Source of the DNA: an uncultured Eubacteriales bacterium
GTDB taxonomy: Bacteria > Bacillota > Clostridia > Monoglobales > Firm-18
Direction of reading: 5' to 3'
Length of the DNA: 6,736 nucleotides
Assembly (NCBI GenBank): GCA_905210885.1
Contig: CAJLYO010000094.1
Coordinates: 1 to 6,736 of the forward strand
The translations under genes were made by a program, and so were the position numbers. Below the pieces are notes generated by a model. It did no database searches. It saw only the letters and a list, made by a program, of their open reading frames with translations, and was not told the origin of the DNA. Of this stretch, positions 1 to 6,304 are shown piece by piece; within the stretch, counting starts at the first letter, position 1, and every line of letters begins with the position of its first letter.

Positions 1-1
1 A

Positions 2-715
2 CTGGCGAAGTCTGCGGACGCTGTTATGCTCACGGTGAAAGAGGCTGAAAAGTATATGCCTGAAAACGCCAAGACGGTGGTGACAGGTCTGCCTGTAAGG
101 GGAGCTTTCAACACTATGTCAAAGGCGGAGGCTAAGAAACAGCTGGGATTTGACGAGAACGAGATATGCGTGCTCTCAACTGGCGGAAGTCTGGGTGCAA
201 GGGTGCTAAACGAGAATATCGCAAAGCTGCTCAAATGGTATCAGGACAATGATGTGAAGGTTTGTCACATTCATTCTTTCGGCACTTATCAGGGCTATAA
301 GGACTATCCTGAAAAGCTGAAGGCTATGGGTATTGATATCGACAGCAGCAGGCTCATTATAAAGGACTATATCAATATGCCTGTGGCAATGGCTGCGGCT
401 GACCTTGTTATATCAAGGTGCGGTGCGGCGTCGCTGGCGGAGCTTGAGGCTATGGGAAGAGCATCGGTGCTTATCCCGTCGCCTATGGTCGCTGAAAATC
501 ATCAGTATTATAACGGCATGGTGCTGCAAAATGCAGGGGCAGGCTTTGTTATCGAGGAAAAGGATCTGACTGATGAAAGGTTCATAGATACGGTCAGGGG
601 GCTGATAGAAGATCCGAAAAAGCTCAGGGAGTGCTCGGAAAATGCCGCAAAGCTCCATGTTGCTGACACGGAGGACAGGATATTCAAGGCACTGGAGCCG
701 CTTATAAAAGGCTGA
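2..715 (+). CDS. murG: MurG, UDP-GlcNAc:lipid I N-acetylglucosaminyltransferase (5' end missing)
   Basis: MurG transfers GlcNAc from UDP-GlcNAc to lipid I at the inner face of the membrane, giving lipid II, the peptidoglycan precursor. The frame is open from base 2, so the gene starts upstream of the window. About 237 C-terminal residues of a ~360-residue family are present. Visible landmarks in order: a TGLPVR stretch where the C-terminal Rossmann lobe begins (about nt 80-97); the glycine-rich GGSLGA loop (nt 182-199); SRCGAASLAELEAMG with its conserved Ser-Gly and Glu (about nt 413-457), the UDP-GlcNAc-binding region of GT28 enzymes; and ENHQYYNG (about nt 494-517), matching the Q-x-x-N motif. 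Eight of nine Arg codons are AGG, unlike the genes right of 1150. It is followed after 31 bp by a co-directional gene, as expected in a dcw (division and cell wall) cluster. Identification is secure. Confidence 0.95.
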   Translation: MAKSADAVMLTVKEAEKYMPENAKTVVTGLPVRGAFNTMSKAEAKKQLGFDENEICVLSTGGSLGARVLNENIAKLLKWYQDNDVKVCHIHSFGTYQGYKDYPEKLKAMGIDIDSSRLIIKDYINMPVAMAAADLVISRCGAASLAELEAMGRASVLIPSPMVAENHQYYNGMVLQNAGAGFVIEEKDLTDERFIDTVRGLIEDPKKLRECSENAAKLHVADTEDRIFKALEPLIKG

Positions 716-746
716 GAGGACTGCGAAGTTTAAGGGGAAAGAGAAC

Positions 747-1196
747 ATGGATAAGAATTACAGACAGTATAACAAAAGGGCGTCGATGGACAGCATCGAA
801 GTGCCTGATGTTGACAAGATAAAAAAGCTTTCGGACACAAAGTTCAAGGGCAGCAGCGTGAACCGCACTGCCGACGAGATATTTGACGGCGAAAAGTTCA
901 ACAAGGCAGGCGAGTTCGACCGTGCCACAAAGACTTATGACGACCCTACCAAGCACGAAGAGGACGACAAAGAGGACGATTTTCTTGAGGACGCTGCGGC
1001 TATGCCTGCACAGGCGGCAACAGGTCTTAACAAGGGCGTGAAGGTAAGAGGAGCATATGTAACGCGTGGCAAGGTGATAAAGGTGATCGTTACGGTGGTC
1101 ATCATACTTGTGCTTATGGTGTTCTTCTTTCCGCCGCTGTTTTTCAATAGCGTTTTTGCCGTAGCGGCTTGTCCTTCTTTGAGCTTCGGCGGCTGA
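747..1196 (+). CDS. Charged single-pass membrane protein, 3' end lost at a junction (FtsQ/DivIB-like topology, unidentified)
   Basis: The start ATG is preceded by AAGGGGA (732-738) at suitable spacing, 31 bp after murG, so the two are probably co-transcribed. Residues 1-107 are hydrophilic and rich in Lys, Asp and Glu, with an acidic cluster at about 71-82. Residues 109-132 form one strongly hydrophobic segment preceded by Arg/Lys, giving an N-in, single-pass topology. From about residue 131 (nt ~1137) the frame runs through sequence that is the antisense of a P-type ATPase N-terminus and stops at 1196. The last ~15 residues are therefore not native, and an extracytoplasmic domain is probably missing. 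Position after murG and the topology would fit FtsQ/DivIB or another division protein, but no POTRA domain is present to prove it. I do not recognise the N-terminal sequence as a named family. Confidence 0.65.
   Translation: MDKNYRQYNKRASMDSIEVPDVDKIKKLSDTKFKGSSVNRTADEIFDGEKFNKAGEFDRATKTYDDPTKHEEDDKEDDFLEDAAAMPAQAATGLNKGVKVRGAYVTRGKVIKVIVTVVIILVLMVFFFPPLFFNSVFAVAACPSLSFGG
1134..1148. other. Apparent chimeric or rearrangement junction
   Basis: To the left, the plus strand encodes the membrane segment of the gene starting at 747. To the right, the minus strand encodes a recognisable P-type ATPase N-terminus. Both lose sensible coding content in this short interval: the ATPase frame continues leftward only as antisense of the membrane gene, and the membrane gene continues rightward only as antisense of the ATPase. 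No insertion sequence, inverted repeat or tRNA is visible at the join. The exact base cannot be fixed from one sequence. Confidence 0.7.
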
Positions 1197-1265
1197 CAGC
1201 CCGGCGGATTCGTCAGTGCCAAGCTTTTCCGTAACGTCTTTTGCCTTCATTAGATGCCATATCAT
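1137..1265 (-). CDS. P-type cation-transporting ATPase, N-terminal fragment only
   Basis: On the minus strand, the ATG at 1265-1263 follows an AAGGAGAG Shine-Dalgarno about 8 nt upstream. It opens MIWHLMKAKDVTEKLG, followed by GLSAAEAQRR and YGKNAIEKQ. This pattern (Trp-His near the start, then G-L-S-x-x-E-A-x-x-R and Y-G-x-N) is the cation-ATPase N-terminal domain (PF00690 type) of Ca2+/cation pumps of the SERCA/PMCA-like class. A full protein is about 850-900 residues, with transmembrane helices and a DKTGT phosphorylation site. Only ~43 residues remain here, because leftward of ~1137 the frame is antisense to another gene. It would have been divergent from ytaF, with 85 bp between the starts. 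The ion specificity cannot be judged from this piece. It is either a chimeric-contig fragment or a truncated remnant. Confidence 0.7.
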
Positions 1266-1350
1266 TTGCTTCACTCTCCTTGATATTAATGTATATTCAC
1301 AAAACATGCCGTTATGCACATATTATAAAACAGCCGGGAGGGGTTTTGTA

Positions 1351-1962
1351 ATGGTTGTTTTATTAGCTATGGTTTTAAGTATGGACGCCTTCGGGATAGG
1401 CGTTTCTTATAAAATGCGAAAGATTTCCGTGCCTTTTGTGTCAAAGCTTATAATTACGCTTTTGTCCGTAATTTCCACATATGCCGCCGCGGTTTTCGGG
1501 CTGTACATATCATCATTTCTTCCCGAATCCGCAGGCAGTATAATAGGCTCTGCCATGCTTGCACTCACGGGACTTTGGATTATCGTCACTGCATCGGACA
1601 GCGGTGCGCCGAAAAAAAGCGTGCATAAAATTTTTAATATAGGCAGTGTAACAATAACGGTTGTTAAAAATCCCGAAAGCTGTGATTTTGATAAATCGCG
1701 AACTTTAGAGCCGTCGGAGGCGCTTTATATGGGGGCGGCGCTGTCGATAGATTCCTTTTGCTCGGGCATTGCAAGCGGCTTTTTGTCTGTGTCGCCCATT
1801 GTATTTTCGCTGCTTGCCGGCGCTTTTCAGCTTGCATTTTTGTATCTTGGTGAACTTACCGGCACTGCATTGGTAAAAAGCAAGGTTTTAAGTGACAAAA
1901 CTTGTGTTGTGTTGTCCGGAGTGCTTTTGATTGTAATCGGTGCGCTCAGGCTTATTCAGTGA
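1351..1962 (+). CDS. ytaF: YtaF, sporulation-associated MntP-family membrane protein
   Basis: This is a 203-residue hydrophobic protein with about six membrane segments (roughly 1-17, 33-53, 62-80, 123-144, 148-168 and 183-201) and a hydrophilic loop at ~82-122. It has the internal duplication of MntP-like proteins: LSMDAFGIG (residues 9-17) in the first half and LSIDSFCSG (131-139) in the second, each with an Asp inside the membrane (D12, D134). The first motif followed by VSYKMRKI resembles B. subtilis YtaF more than the Mn2+ exporter MntP proper, and the length (B. subtilis YtaF is about 210 aa) agrees. The ATG at 1351 is chosen because GGGAGGGG (1336-1343) sits in front of it. The open frame back to 1216 is antisense to the ATPase. 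YtaF's transported substrate, if any, is not established. The stop overlaps the convergent spoIIP by 11 bp. A weak promoter-like TTCACA (1296-1301) / TATTAT (1321-1326) has a long 19-bp spacer. Confidence 0.85.
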   Translation: MVVLLAMVLSMDAFGIGVSYKMRKISVPFVSKLIITLLSVISTYAAAVFGLYISSFLPESAGSIIGSAMLALTGLWIIVTASDSGAPKKSVHKIFNIGSVTITVVKNPESCDFDKSRTLEPSEALYMGAALSIDSFCSGIASGFLSVSPIVFSLLAGAFQLAFLYLGELTGTALVKSKVLSDKTCVVLSGVLLIVIGALRLIQ

Positions 1963-3040
1963 TATAGCCCAGCATGTTTCCCAATGCTCTGCCGCTGTAA
2001 TAGCCGGCGTTTACCGCCTCCTCAAGGGTGTTTCCGGTAGTGCCTACTTCCAATATAATCGACCCTGTTGTAAGGTGGGTGTTATACCGCTCGCGCACAA
2101 GAGAGAGCGGACGGGTAAGACCGGGGTATAAAAGGTTCATGCGTCGCTGGTACTTAAGTGAAAACTTAAGATTTTGAATCCAATTGGGATTTTCTATGCC
2201 GTTTGCGTCGCTGCCCGAAATAATCATTACCTGCGCTGTGGGTTTTCCGTCTATTTGGGACGAGTACTTGTACACATTTCCGTCTGCCTCAACGGCGTCG
2301 CGGTGCAGGTCTATTACGATTTTTATCGATGGGTTTTCCGCAAGACGCTTTTCAATAGTTTTCATTGTATTTATGTAAGAGCCGTTGTAGGAGGGATAAT
2401 CGTGCACCGTTGTGTCGTGCAGTGCGACTATGCCCTCGCTTTCAAGCCCTTTTTTAAATTCCTCACCCACGCGCACGACACTGTATTTCGGGTTTTGTGT
2501 TCTGTGGGAGTCCGAAGCCTCAAAATCAGGTGCGTCAACGGGCTGATAACACTCAGATGTGTGAGTATGGACAATAAGCACCGAAGGGGCCTTTTTCGTG
2601 ATTTTGAAATCAAGATTTTCATTAATAAGCTTTGCGGTGTCTATTGTATAATCCGTGTTGTTTTTCAGGACAATCCCCTCATCGGTGTTGTATGCCGCGG
2701 CAGGAGCGGACGGCTCTGTGCGCTTCGTGACGTTGGGCTGTTCCGGCTTTTTCTCCTCCGGAGGATTTTCGGCAGGCTGATTTTCCGCCATAACCGGGAG
2801 ATTTTCGATGATGGAGGAGGGGTTGTAAATATCAAAGCCTATCAGAATATCGCTCATTCGCGGTGCTTTTTGGATACAAAGCGAGGGTGCGCCGTCCGAT
2901 AGTATTATATTTAAAATCTGCTGATTTAGGTAGACCTTCACGGCGTTTATCGCCGCTTGTCCGAAAATCAGCGTGAATATTATTGTTAAAACTGCCGCGC
3001 ATTTATACATTATGCTTTTGCCTGCGTACATTATTTTCAT
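1952..3040 (-). CDS. spoIIP: Stage II sporulation protein P (SpoIIP), peptidoglycan amidase/endopeptidase
   Basis: SpoIIP works with SpoIID and SpoIIM in the engulfment complex, cutting peptide stems and cross-links of septal peptidoglycan so that the mother-cell membrane can move around the forespore. Numbering from the chosen start (362 aa): an N-terminal membrane anchor at about 13-28; a long low-complexity Pro/Glu/Asn linker at about 85-115; then the catalytic domain with VLIVHTHTSECY (His158, His160, Glu163), VIDLHRDA (His246) and ILEVGTTGNTLEEA (Glu331). These His/Glu clusters are the expected zinc-binding and catalytic residues of the family. The start at 3040 is preferred over an ATG 15 nt upstream (3055), because GGGTGATG lies 5-7 nt before 3040 while no Shine-Dalgarno precedes 3055. 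It lies 44 bp downstream of gpr on the same strand, as in B. subtilis, so probable co-transcription follows. The length is close to typical (~330-400 aa). Confidence 0.95.
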   Translation of the reverse strand: MKIMYAGKSIMYKCAAVLTIIFTLIFGQAAINAVKVYLNQQILNIILSDGAPSLCIQKAPRMSDILIGFDIYNPSSIIENLPVMAENQPAENPPEEKKPEQPNVTKRTEPSAPAAAYNTDEGIVLKNNTDYTIDTAKLINENLDFKITKKAPSVLIVHTHTSECYQPVDAPDFEASDSHRTQNPKYSVVRVGEEFKKGLESEGIVALHDTTVHDYPSYNGSYINTMKTIEKRLAENPSIKIVIDLHRDAVEADGNVYKYSSQIDGKPTAQVMIISGSDANGIENPNWIQNLKFSLKYQRRMNLLYPGLTRPLSLVRERYNTHLTTGSIILEVGTTGNTLEEAVNAGYYSGRALGNMLGYITE

Positions 3041-3067
3041 TATGACATCACCCATATAATGTATATG

Positions 3068-3077
3068 CGCCGCGGCG
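3068..3077. repeat. Perfect 10-bp GC palindrome in the gpr-spoIIP gap
   Basis: CGCCGCGGCG is self-complementary and stands out in an otherwise AT-rich 44-bp gap between gpr and spoIIP. There is no T-run on either side, so it does not look like a terminator. It may simply be chance. Confidence 0.3.
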
Positions 3078-3084
3078 TGGGTTA

Positions 3085-4068
3085 TTACTTGTATTTGTTG
3101 ATATCGTCCAAAGTTACACTTTCGTGAAGTGATATGTTTATGCTGTTGGCGATTATTTCGGAGATATCCTCAATAATTTCGTCAACCTCTTTGGGTGTAA
3201 CAACAAGGTTTGTATATTCCTTTGTTAACACCTCGTGAATCAGGGAATACTTTTCCTCGCGGTCGAGATTTTTTAATATGGAATAAAATTCGCTGTTTTC
3301 CCCTGCCTGGGACATAAGGCGGTCAATAACCAAATCGATTGTATCGTTTGCCATTGTCGCCGCGTCCACAACGGTGGGCACGCCGATTGCTATTACAGGT
3401 ATACCCAGGGTTTCTTCGTTTATTGCCATTCTTGTGTTTCCGATGCCGCTTCCCGGTGTAAGCCCGGTGTCGGATAGCTGTATGGTGGTGCTTACGCGCT
3501 CAAGCTTTCGCGAGGCAAGGGCGTCTATTACAATTAAGAGGTCGGGTTTTACACGCTGAGCCACGCCTTTTAAAATTTCACCGGTTTCGATTCCCGTAAG
3601 TCCCAAAACACCGGGAGAAATAGCGCATACCGGGCGGATACCGTTTTCGAGTTCCTCCGGCATAAGCTGAAAAAGGTGCCGTGTTATCAAAAGCTGCGAA
3701 ACCACCATAGGTCCCAGTGCGTCGGCGGTTATGTTGCGGTTTCCCAGTCCCACAACCAGAACGAGGTCGCCGTGCTTGATTTTTAAAAGCTTTGAAAGCT
3801 CGTCTGTGACTGTTTTTACGGTCTGTTCATATATCGCTTCTGTTTTGTGAATCAGTTCGGGGATTTCCACCGTGATATAATTCCCGACGGGCTTATTTAT
3901 CGCCTTTTCGCCCTCACGGTTTAAAACGCGCACACGGCTTACAGTGATTTTTCCGTGCTGTTCGATATCGATTTTTACTCCCGGAACTTTTGTTTCGTTT
4001 TCGGTCTGGGTATAGATTTCATGTGCTTCAATCGCAAGGTCTGTGCGTTTTCCCGGCACGTTTTCCAT
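3085..4068 (-). CDS. gpr: GPR, germination (spore) protease
   Basis: GPR is made in the forespore as an inactive zymogen and cleaves the small acid-soluble proteins (SASPs) protecting spore DNA when the spore germinates. The 327-residue protein has the N-terminal RTDLAIEAHE motif (8-17), which resembles the SASP cleavage site and marks the propeptide/autoprocessing region. It also has VVGLGNRNITADALGP (105-120) and IVIDALASR (179-187). Asp116 and Asp182 line up, at a constant offset of 11, with the two catalytic aspartates (127 and 193) of B. megaterium GPR. The propeptide is therefore slightly shorter than in Bacillus (full length there is ~370 aa). GGGAG about 8 nt upstream supports the ATG at 4068. 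It is divergent from rpsT and followed by spoIIP, the order seen in Bacillus. Forespore sigma-F/G control is expected from the family; I could not find a convincing match to those consensus sequences in the AT-rich leader. Confidence 0.96.
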   Translation of the reverse strand: MENVPGKRTDLAIEAHEIYTQTENETKVPGVKIDIEQHGKITVSRVRVLNREGEKAINKPVGNYITVEIPELIHKTEAIYEQTVKTVTDELSKLLKIKHGDLVLVVGLGNRNITADALGPMVVSQLLITRHLFQLMPEELENGIRPVCAISPGVLGLTGIETGEILKGVAQRVKPDLLIVIDALASRKLERVSTTIQLSDTGLTPGSGIGNTRMAINEETLGIPVIAIGVPTVVDAATMANDTIDLVIDRLMSQAGENSEFYSILKNLDREEKYSLIHEVLTKEYTNLVVTPKEVDEIIEDISEIIANSINISLHESVTLDDINKYK

Positions 4069-4099
4069 ATTATCAGCTCCCTTTTAACAATATTTTTTT

Positions 4100-4128
4100 A
4101 AAAATTCGGAAAAAATATTCAAAAAAAA
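4100..4128 (+). promoter_or_regulatory. Phased A-tracts / UP-element-like region before the rpsT promoter
   Basis: Three A-tracts, A5 (4100-4104), A6 (4110-4115) and A8 (4121-4128), have centres 10.5 and 12 bp apart, about one helical turn each. They end directly upstream of the -35 hexamer. This places A-rich DNA where an UP element is bound by the RNA polymerase alpha C-terminal domain, and predicts intrinsic curvature. The same DNA is the leader of the divergent gpr gene. Confidence 0.5.
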
Positions 4129-4129
4129 C

Positions 4130-4158
4130 TTGCAATTTACTGATTGTTGTGGTACAAT
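4130..4158 (+). promoter_or_regulatory. Vegetative (sigma-A type) promoter of rpsT
   Basis: TTGCAA (4130-4135) and TACAAT (4153-4158) are separated by exactly 17 bp, with A-tracts upstream. Predicted transcription start is about 4165, giving a ~29-nt leader with a strong Shine-Dalgarno. Confidence 0.85.
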
Positions 4159-4193
4159 ACAGTTTGTGTAGTAATGCGTAGGAGGTGAAACCA

Positions 4194-4457
4194 GTGCCAA
4201 ACATTAAGTCAGCTAAGAAAAGAGTAAAGGTAATCAAGACCAAAACCTTACGTAATCAGATGTTAAAATCGGAACTTAAAACATATATAAAGAAATTCGA
4301 GCTTCTCGTTGATAACGGTAATAAGGACGAGGCTCTTGACGCTTACAAGCTTGCTGTAAAGAAGCTTGACCAGGCTGTAAGTAAGGGTATCATGCACAAG
4401 AACACAGGTGCAAGAAAGAAATCTCAGCTTACAATAAAACTTAACAGAGTTGCATAA
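4194..4457 (+). CDS. rpsT: 30S ribosomal protein S20
   Basis: S20 is a small basic primary-binding protein of the 30S subunit that contacts 16S rRNA. The 87-residue product begins [12 protein letters not shown], the classic S20 N-terminus, and ends [13 protein letters not shown]. It is rich in Lys and predicted to be helical throughout. The start is the GTG at 4194: AGGAGGTG (4180-4187) lies 6 nt upstream of it. A GTG at 4185 overlaps that Shine-Dalgarno and would add three residues absent from the family, so it is rejected. It is monocistronic, with its own promoter (TTGCAA/TACAAT) and a strong hairpin terminator 3 nt after the stop. The divergent arrangement with gpr matches that known in Bacillus. 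Confidence 0.97.
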   Translation: MPNIKSAKKRVKVIKTKTLRNQMLKSELKTYIKKFELLVDNGNKDEALDAYKLAVKKLDQAVSKGIMHKNTGARKKSQLTIKLNRVA

Positions 4458-4460
4458 TTT

Positions 4461-4495
4461 AAAAGCACTGCCGGCTTTTGCCGCAGTGCTTTTTT
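4461..4495 (+). terminator. Rho-independent terminator of rpsT
   Basis: AAAAGCACTGC (4461-4471) pairs with GCAGTGCTTTT (4483-4493). An inner GGC/GCC stem closes a TTTT loop, with one bulged C at 4472. The T-run continues to 4495. It begins 3 nt after the rpsT stop codon. Confidence 0.93.
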
Positions 4496-4535
4496 CATAA
4501 AAATGTTAATAAAAAGAAAAATTATTTGAAAACTC

Positions 4536-4564
4536 TTGATTTTTGTGAAAAAAATAACTATAAT
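4536..4564 (+). promoter_or_regulatory. Vegetative (sigma-A type) promoter of pckA
   Basis: TTGATT (4536-4541) and a perfect TATAAT (4559-4564) are separated by 17 bp. The predicted start is about 4571, leaving a ~48-nt leader before the pckA start. It lies downstream of the rpsT terminator, so pckA is an independent unit. No cre-like or riboswitch structure was recognised in the short leader. Confidence 0.8.
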
Positions 4565-4618
4565 ATACAATGGGTGTGAAAGTTTATTATTACACTAAGA
4601 AGAAATGAGGTATGAGTA

Positions 4619-6223
4619 ATGTCGAAAATTGATTTAACGAAGTACGGAATTACCGGTACTACCGAAATAGTACACAATCCCTCTTATGAGGTACTGTTTG
4701 AGGAAGAAACAAAAGCGGGACTTGAAGGCTTTGAAAGAGGTCAGGTAAGCGAGCTCGGCGCTGTTAACGTTATGACAGGCGTTTACACAGGTCGTTCACC
4801 CAAGGACAAATTCATTGTTATGGACGAAAATTCAAAGGACACTGTTTGGTGGACCTCTGATGAATATAAAAACGACAACCACCCTGCAACACAGGAAGCA
4901 TGGAACGCTGTTAAGGATATTGCGAAAAAAGAACTTTCAAACAAAAGACTTTTCGTTGTTGACGCTTTCTGCGGAACAAACAAGGATACACGCATGGCTA
5001 TACGTTTCATAGTTGAGGTTGCTTGGCAGGCTCACTTTGTTACAAACATGTTCATTAAGCCCACAGCTGAGGAACTTGAAAACTTTGAACCCGATTTCGT
5101 TGTTTACAATGCTTCAAAGGCTAAGGTTGAAAATTACAAGGAACTCGGTCTTAACTCCGAAACTGCCGTTATGTTCAACATTACAAGCCGTGAGCAGGTA
5201 ATTGTTAACACATGGTACGGCGGCGAAATGAAGAAGGGTATGTTCTCAATGATGAACTACTATCTGCCTTTGAAGGGGATTGCTTCAATGCACTGCTCCG
5301 CAAACACAGATATGGACGGAAAGAACACAGCTATTTTCTTCGGCCTTTCCGGTACAGGTAAAACAACCCTTTCAACAGACCCCAAGCGTCTTTTGATCGG
5401 TGATGACGAACACGGCTGGGACGACAACGGAGTATTCAACTTCGAGGGCGGCTGCTACGCAAAGGTTATTAACCTTGATAAGGAATCAGAGCCCGATATT
5501 TACAATGCAATCAGACGCGATGCACTTTTGGAGAACGTAACTCTCGATAAGGACGGCAAGATTGATTTTAACGACAAGAGCGTTACAGAGAACACACGTG
5601 TTTCATATCCCATTGACCATATTGAAAACATTGTTCGCCCGGTTTCCGCAGCGCCCGATGCAAAGAATGTTATATTCCTGTCGGCTGATGCTTTCGGTGT
5701 GCTTCCTCCGGTTTCAATTCTGTCACCCGAGCAGACACAGTACTACTTCCTGTCGGGCTTTACTGCAAAGCTTGCAGGTACAGAACGCGGTATAACCGAG
5801 CCTACACCTACATTCTCGGCATGCTTCGGTCAGGCTTTCCTGGAGCTGCACCCCACAAAGTATGCAGAAGAGCTTGTTAAGAAAATGCAGAAGAGCGGTG
5901 CAAAGGCATACCTGGTTAACACAGGTTGGAACGGCACAGGCAAGCGTATTTCAATCCGTGACACACGCGGAATTATCGACGCTATCTTAAACGGCGATAT
6001 TGCAAATGCGCCCACAAAGAAAATTCCGTTCTTTAACTTTGATGTTCCCACAGAGCTTCCCGGTGTTGACAAGAATATTCTTGATCCCCGTGATACTTAC
6101 GCAGACGCTTCCGAGTGGGAAACAAAGGCTAAGGATTTAGCTGACAGATTTGTTAAGAACTTTGCTAAGTACGAAGGTAACGCTGCAGGTAAGGCTTTGG
6201 TAAGCGCAGGTCCCCAGAAATAA
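4619..6223 (+). CDS. pckA: Phosphoenolpyruvate carboxykinase (ATP)
   Basis: The enzyme interconverts oxaloacetate + ATP and phosphoenolpyruvate + CO2 + ADP in the cytoplasm. In anaerobic fermenters it often runs in the carboxylating, ATP-yielding direction towards succinate. The 534-residue length is typical. Motifs in order: GRSPKDK (58-64, Arg59 binding substrate); [11 protein letters not shown] (200-210, Tyr200 and metal-ligand Lys206); His225, metal ligand; P-loop GLSGTGKTT (242-250); GDDEHGWDD (261-269, metal ligand Asp262); and ENTRVSYP with Arg327. These match the E. coli PckA residues Arg65, Tyr207, Lys213, His232, Asp269 and Arg333 at offsets of 6-7. All key residues are intact. TGAGGT (4606-4611) lies 7 nt before the ATG. 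Arg codons are CGT/CGC/AGA with no AGG, in keeping with strong expression. The gene ends in tandem TAATAA and is followed by a hairpin. Confidence 0.98.
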   Translation: MSKIDLTKYGITGTTEIVHNPSYEVLFEEETKAGLEGFERGQVSELGAVNVMTGVYTGRSPKDKFIVMDENSKDTVWWTSDEYKNDNHPATQEAWNAVKDIAKKELSNKRLFVVDAFCGTNKDTRMAIRFIVEVAWQAHFVTNMFIKPTAEELENFEPDFVVYNASKAKVENYKELGLNSETAVMFNITSREQVIVNTWYGGEMKKGMFSMMNYYLPLKGIASMHCSANTDMDGKNTAIFFGLSGTGKTTLSTDPKRLLIGDDEHGWDDNGVFNFEGGCYAKVINLDKESEPDIYNAIRRDALLENVTLDKDGKIDFNDKSVTENTRVSYPIDHIENIVRPVSAAPDAKNVIFLSADAFGVLPPVSILSPEQTQYYFLSGFTAKLAGTERGITEPTPTFSACFGQAFLELHPTKYAEELVKKMQKSGAKAYLVNTGWNGTGKRISIRDTRGIIDAILNGDIANAPTKKIPFFNFDVPTELPGVDKNILDPRDTYADASEWETKAKDLADRFVKNFAKYEGNAAGKALVSAGPQK

Positions 6224-6233
6224 TAAATTTTTA

Positions 6234-6262
6234 TTGACGCAAACGCAAAAATGTGGTAATCT
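6234..6262 (+). promoter_or_regulatory. Candidate promoter of the downstream secreted-protein gene
   Basis: TTGACG (6234-6239) is followed after 17 bp by TAATCT (6257-6262), which is weak as a -10 but has TGG just before it, resembling an extended -10 (TGn). The predicted start is about 6269, inside the hairpin described separately. The position directly after the pckA stop and upstream of a good Shine-Dalgarno supports it, but the -10 matches the consensus in only 3 of 6 positions. Confidence 0.4.
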
Positions 6263-6292
6263 TAATAATGATTATCACATTTTTTGTTTTTT
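6247..6292. terminator. Hairpin after pckA, probable Rho-independent terminator
   Basis: Bases 6247-6261 pair with 6270-6284 over 15 positions, with only one G-U wobble (G6256/T6275) and an 8-nt loop (TTAATAAT). The right arm runs into T-rich sequence to 6292. It lies 24 nt after the pckA stop. The stem is AT-rich, hence less stable than the rpsT terminator, but the A-run/T-run flanks suit termination in either direction. Confidence 0.7.
6263..6277. promoter_or_regulatory. Fur-box-like sequence (candidate operator)
   Basis: TAATAATGATTATCA matches 13 of 14 defined positions of the 7-1-7 Fur box TGATAATnATTATCA, and 12 of 14 of the PerR-type box. It overlaps the predicted transcription start of the gene beginning at 6305, a position suited to repression. 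However, it is AT-rich and shares bases with the terminator-like stem, so the match could be a by-product of that hairpin. Confidence 0.3.
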
Positions 6293-6304
6293 AGGGAGAT
6301 TTTT

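Noticed and set aside
413..748. A 111-codon minus-strand open frame inside murG
   Set aside because: It is antisense to conserved MurG motifs, and its composition shows no protein-like pattern.
702..1319. A 205-codon open frame on the minus strand
   Set aside because: Only its section from 1265 to about 1137 resembles a protein family (P-type ATPase N-terminus). The rest is antisense to the gene at 747 and to the end of murG, and the GTG start at 1319 has no Shine-Dalgarno.
1216..1350. A 45-codon upstream extension of the ytaF frame
   Set aside because: It is antisense to the ATPase fragment, and YtaF length, N-terminal motif and the Shine-Dalgarno all point to the ATG at 1351.
2174..2902. 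A 242-codon plus-strand open frame inside spoIIP
   Set aside because: It lies antisense to a confidently identified spoIIP, is Cys/Arg/Val-rich without family resemblance, and has no ribosome binding site.
3041..3055. Upstream ATG (3055) as the spoIIP start
   Set aside because: No Shine-Dalgarno precedes it, while GGGTGATG is well placed for the ATG at 3040. The five extra residues are also unlikely to be translated.
4105..4125. A GAATA element on the minus strand as a sigma-G type -35 for gpr
   Set aside because: No acceptable -10 (CATnnTA-like) lies 17-18 bp downstream, and AT-rich DNA gives such pentamers by chance.
4990..5201. Short plus-strand open frames within pckA
   Set aside because: These are out-of-frame shadows of a full-length, intact PEP carboxykinase.
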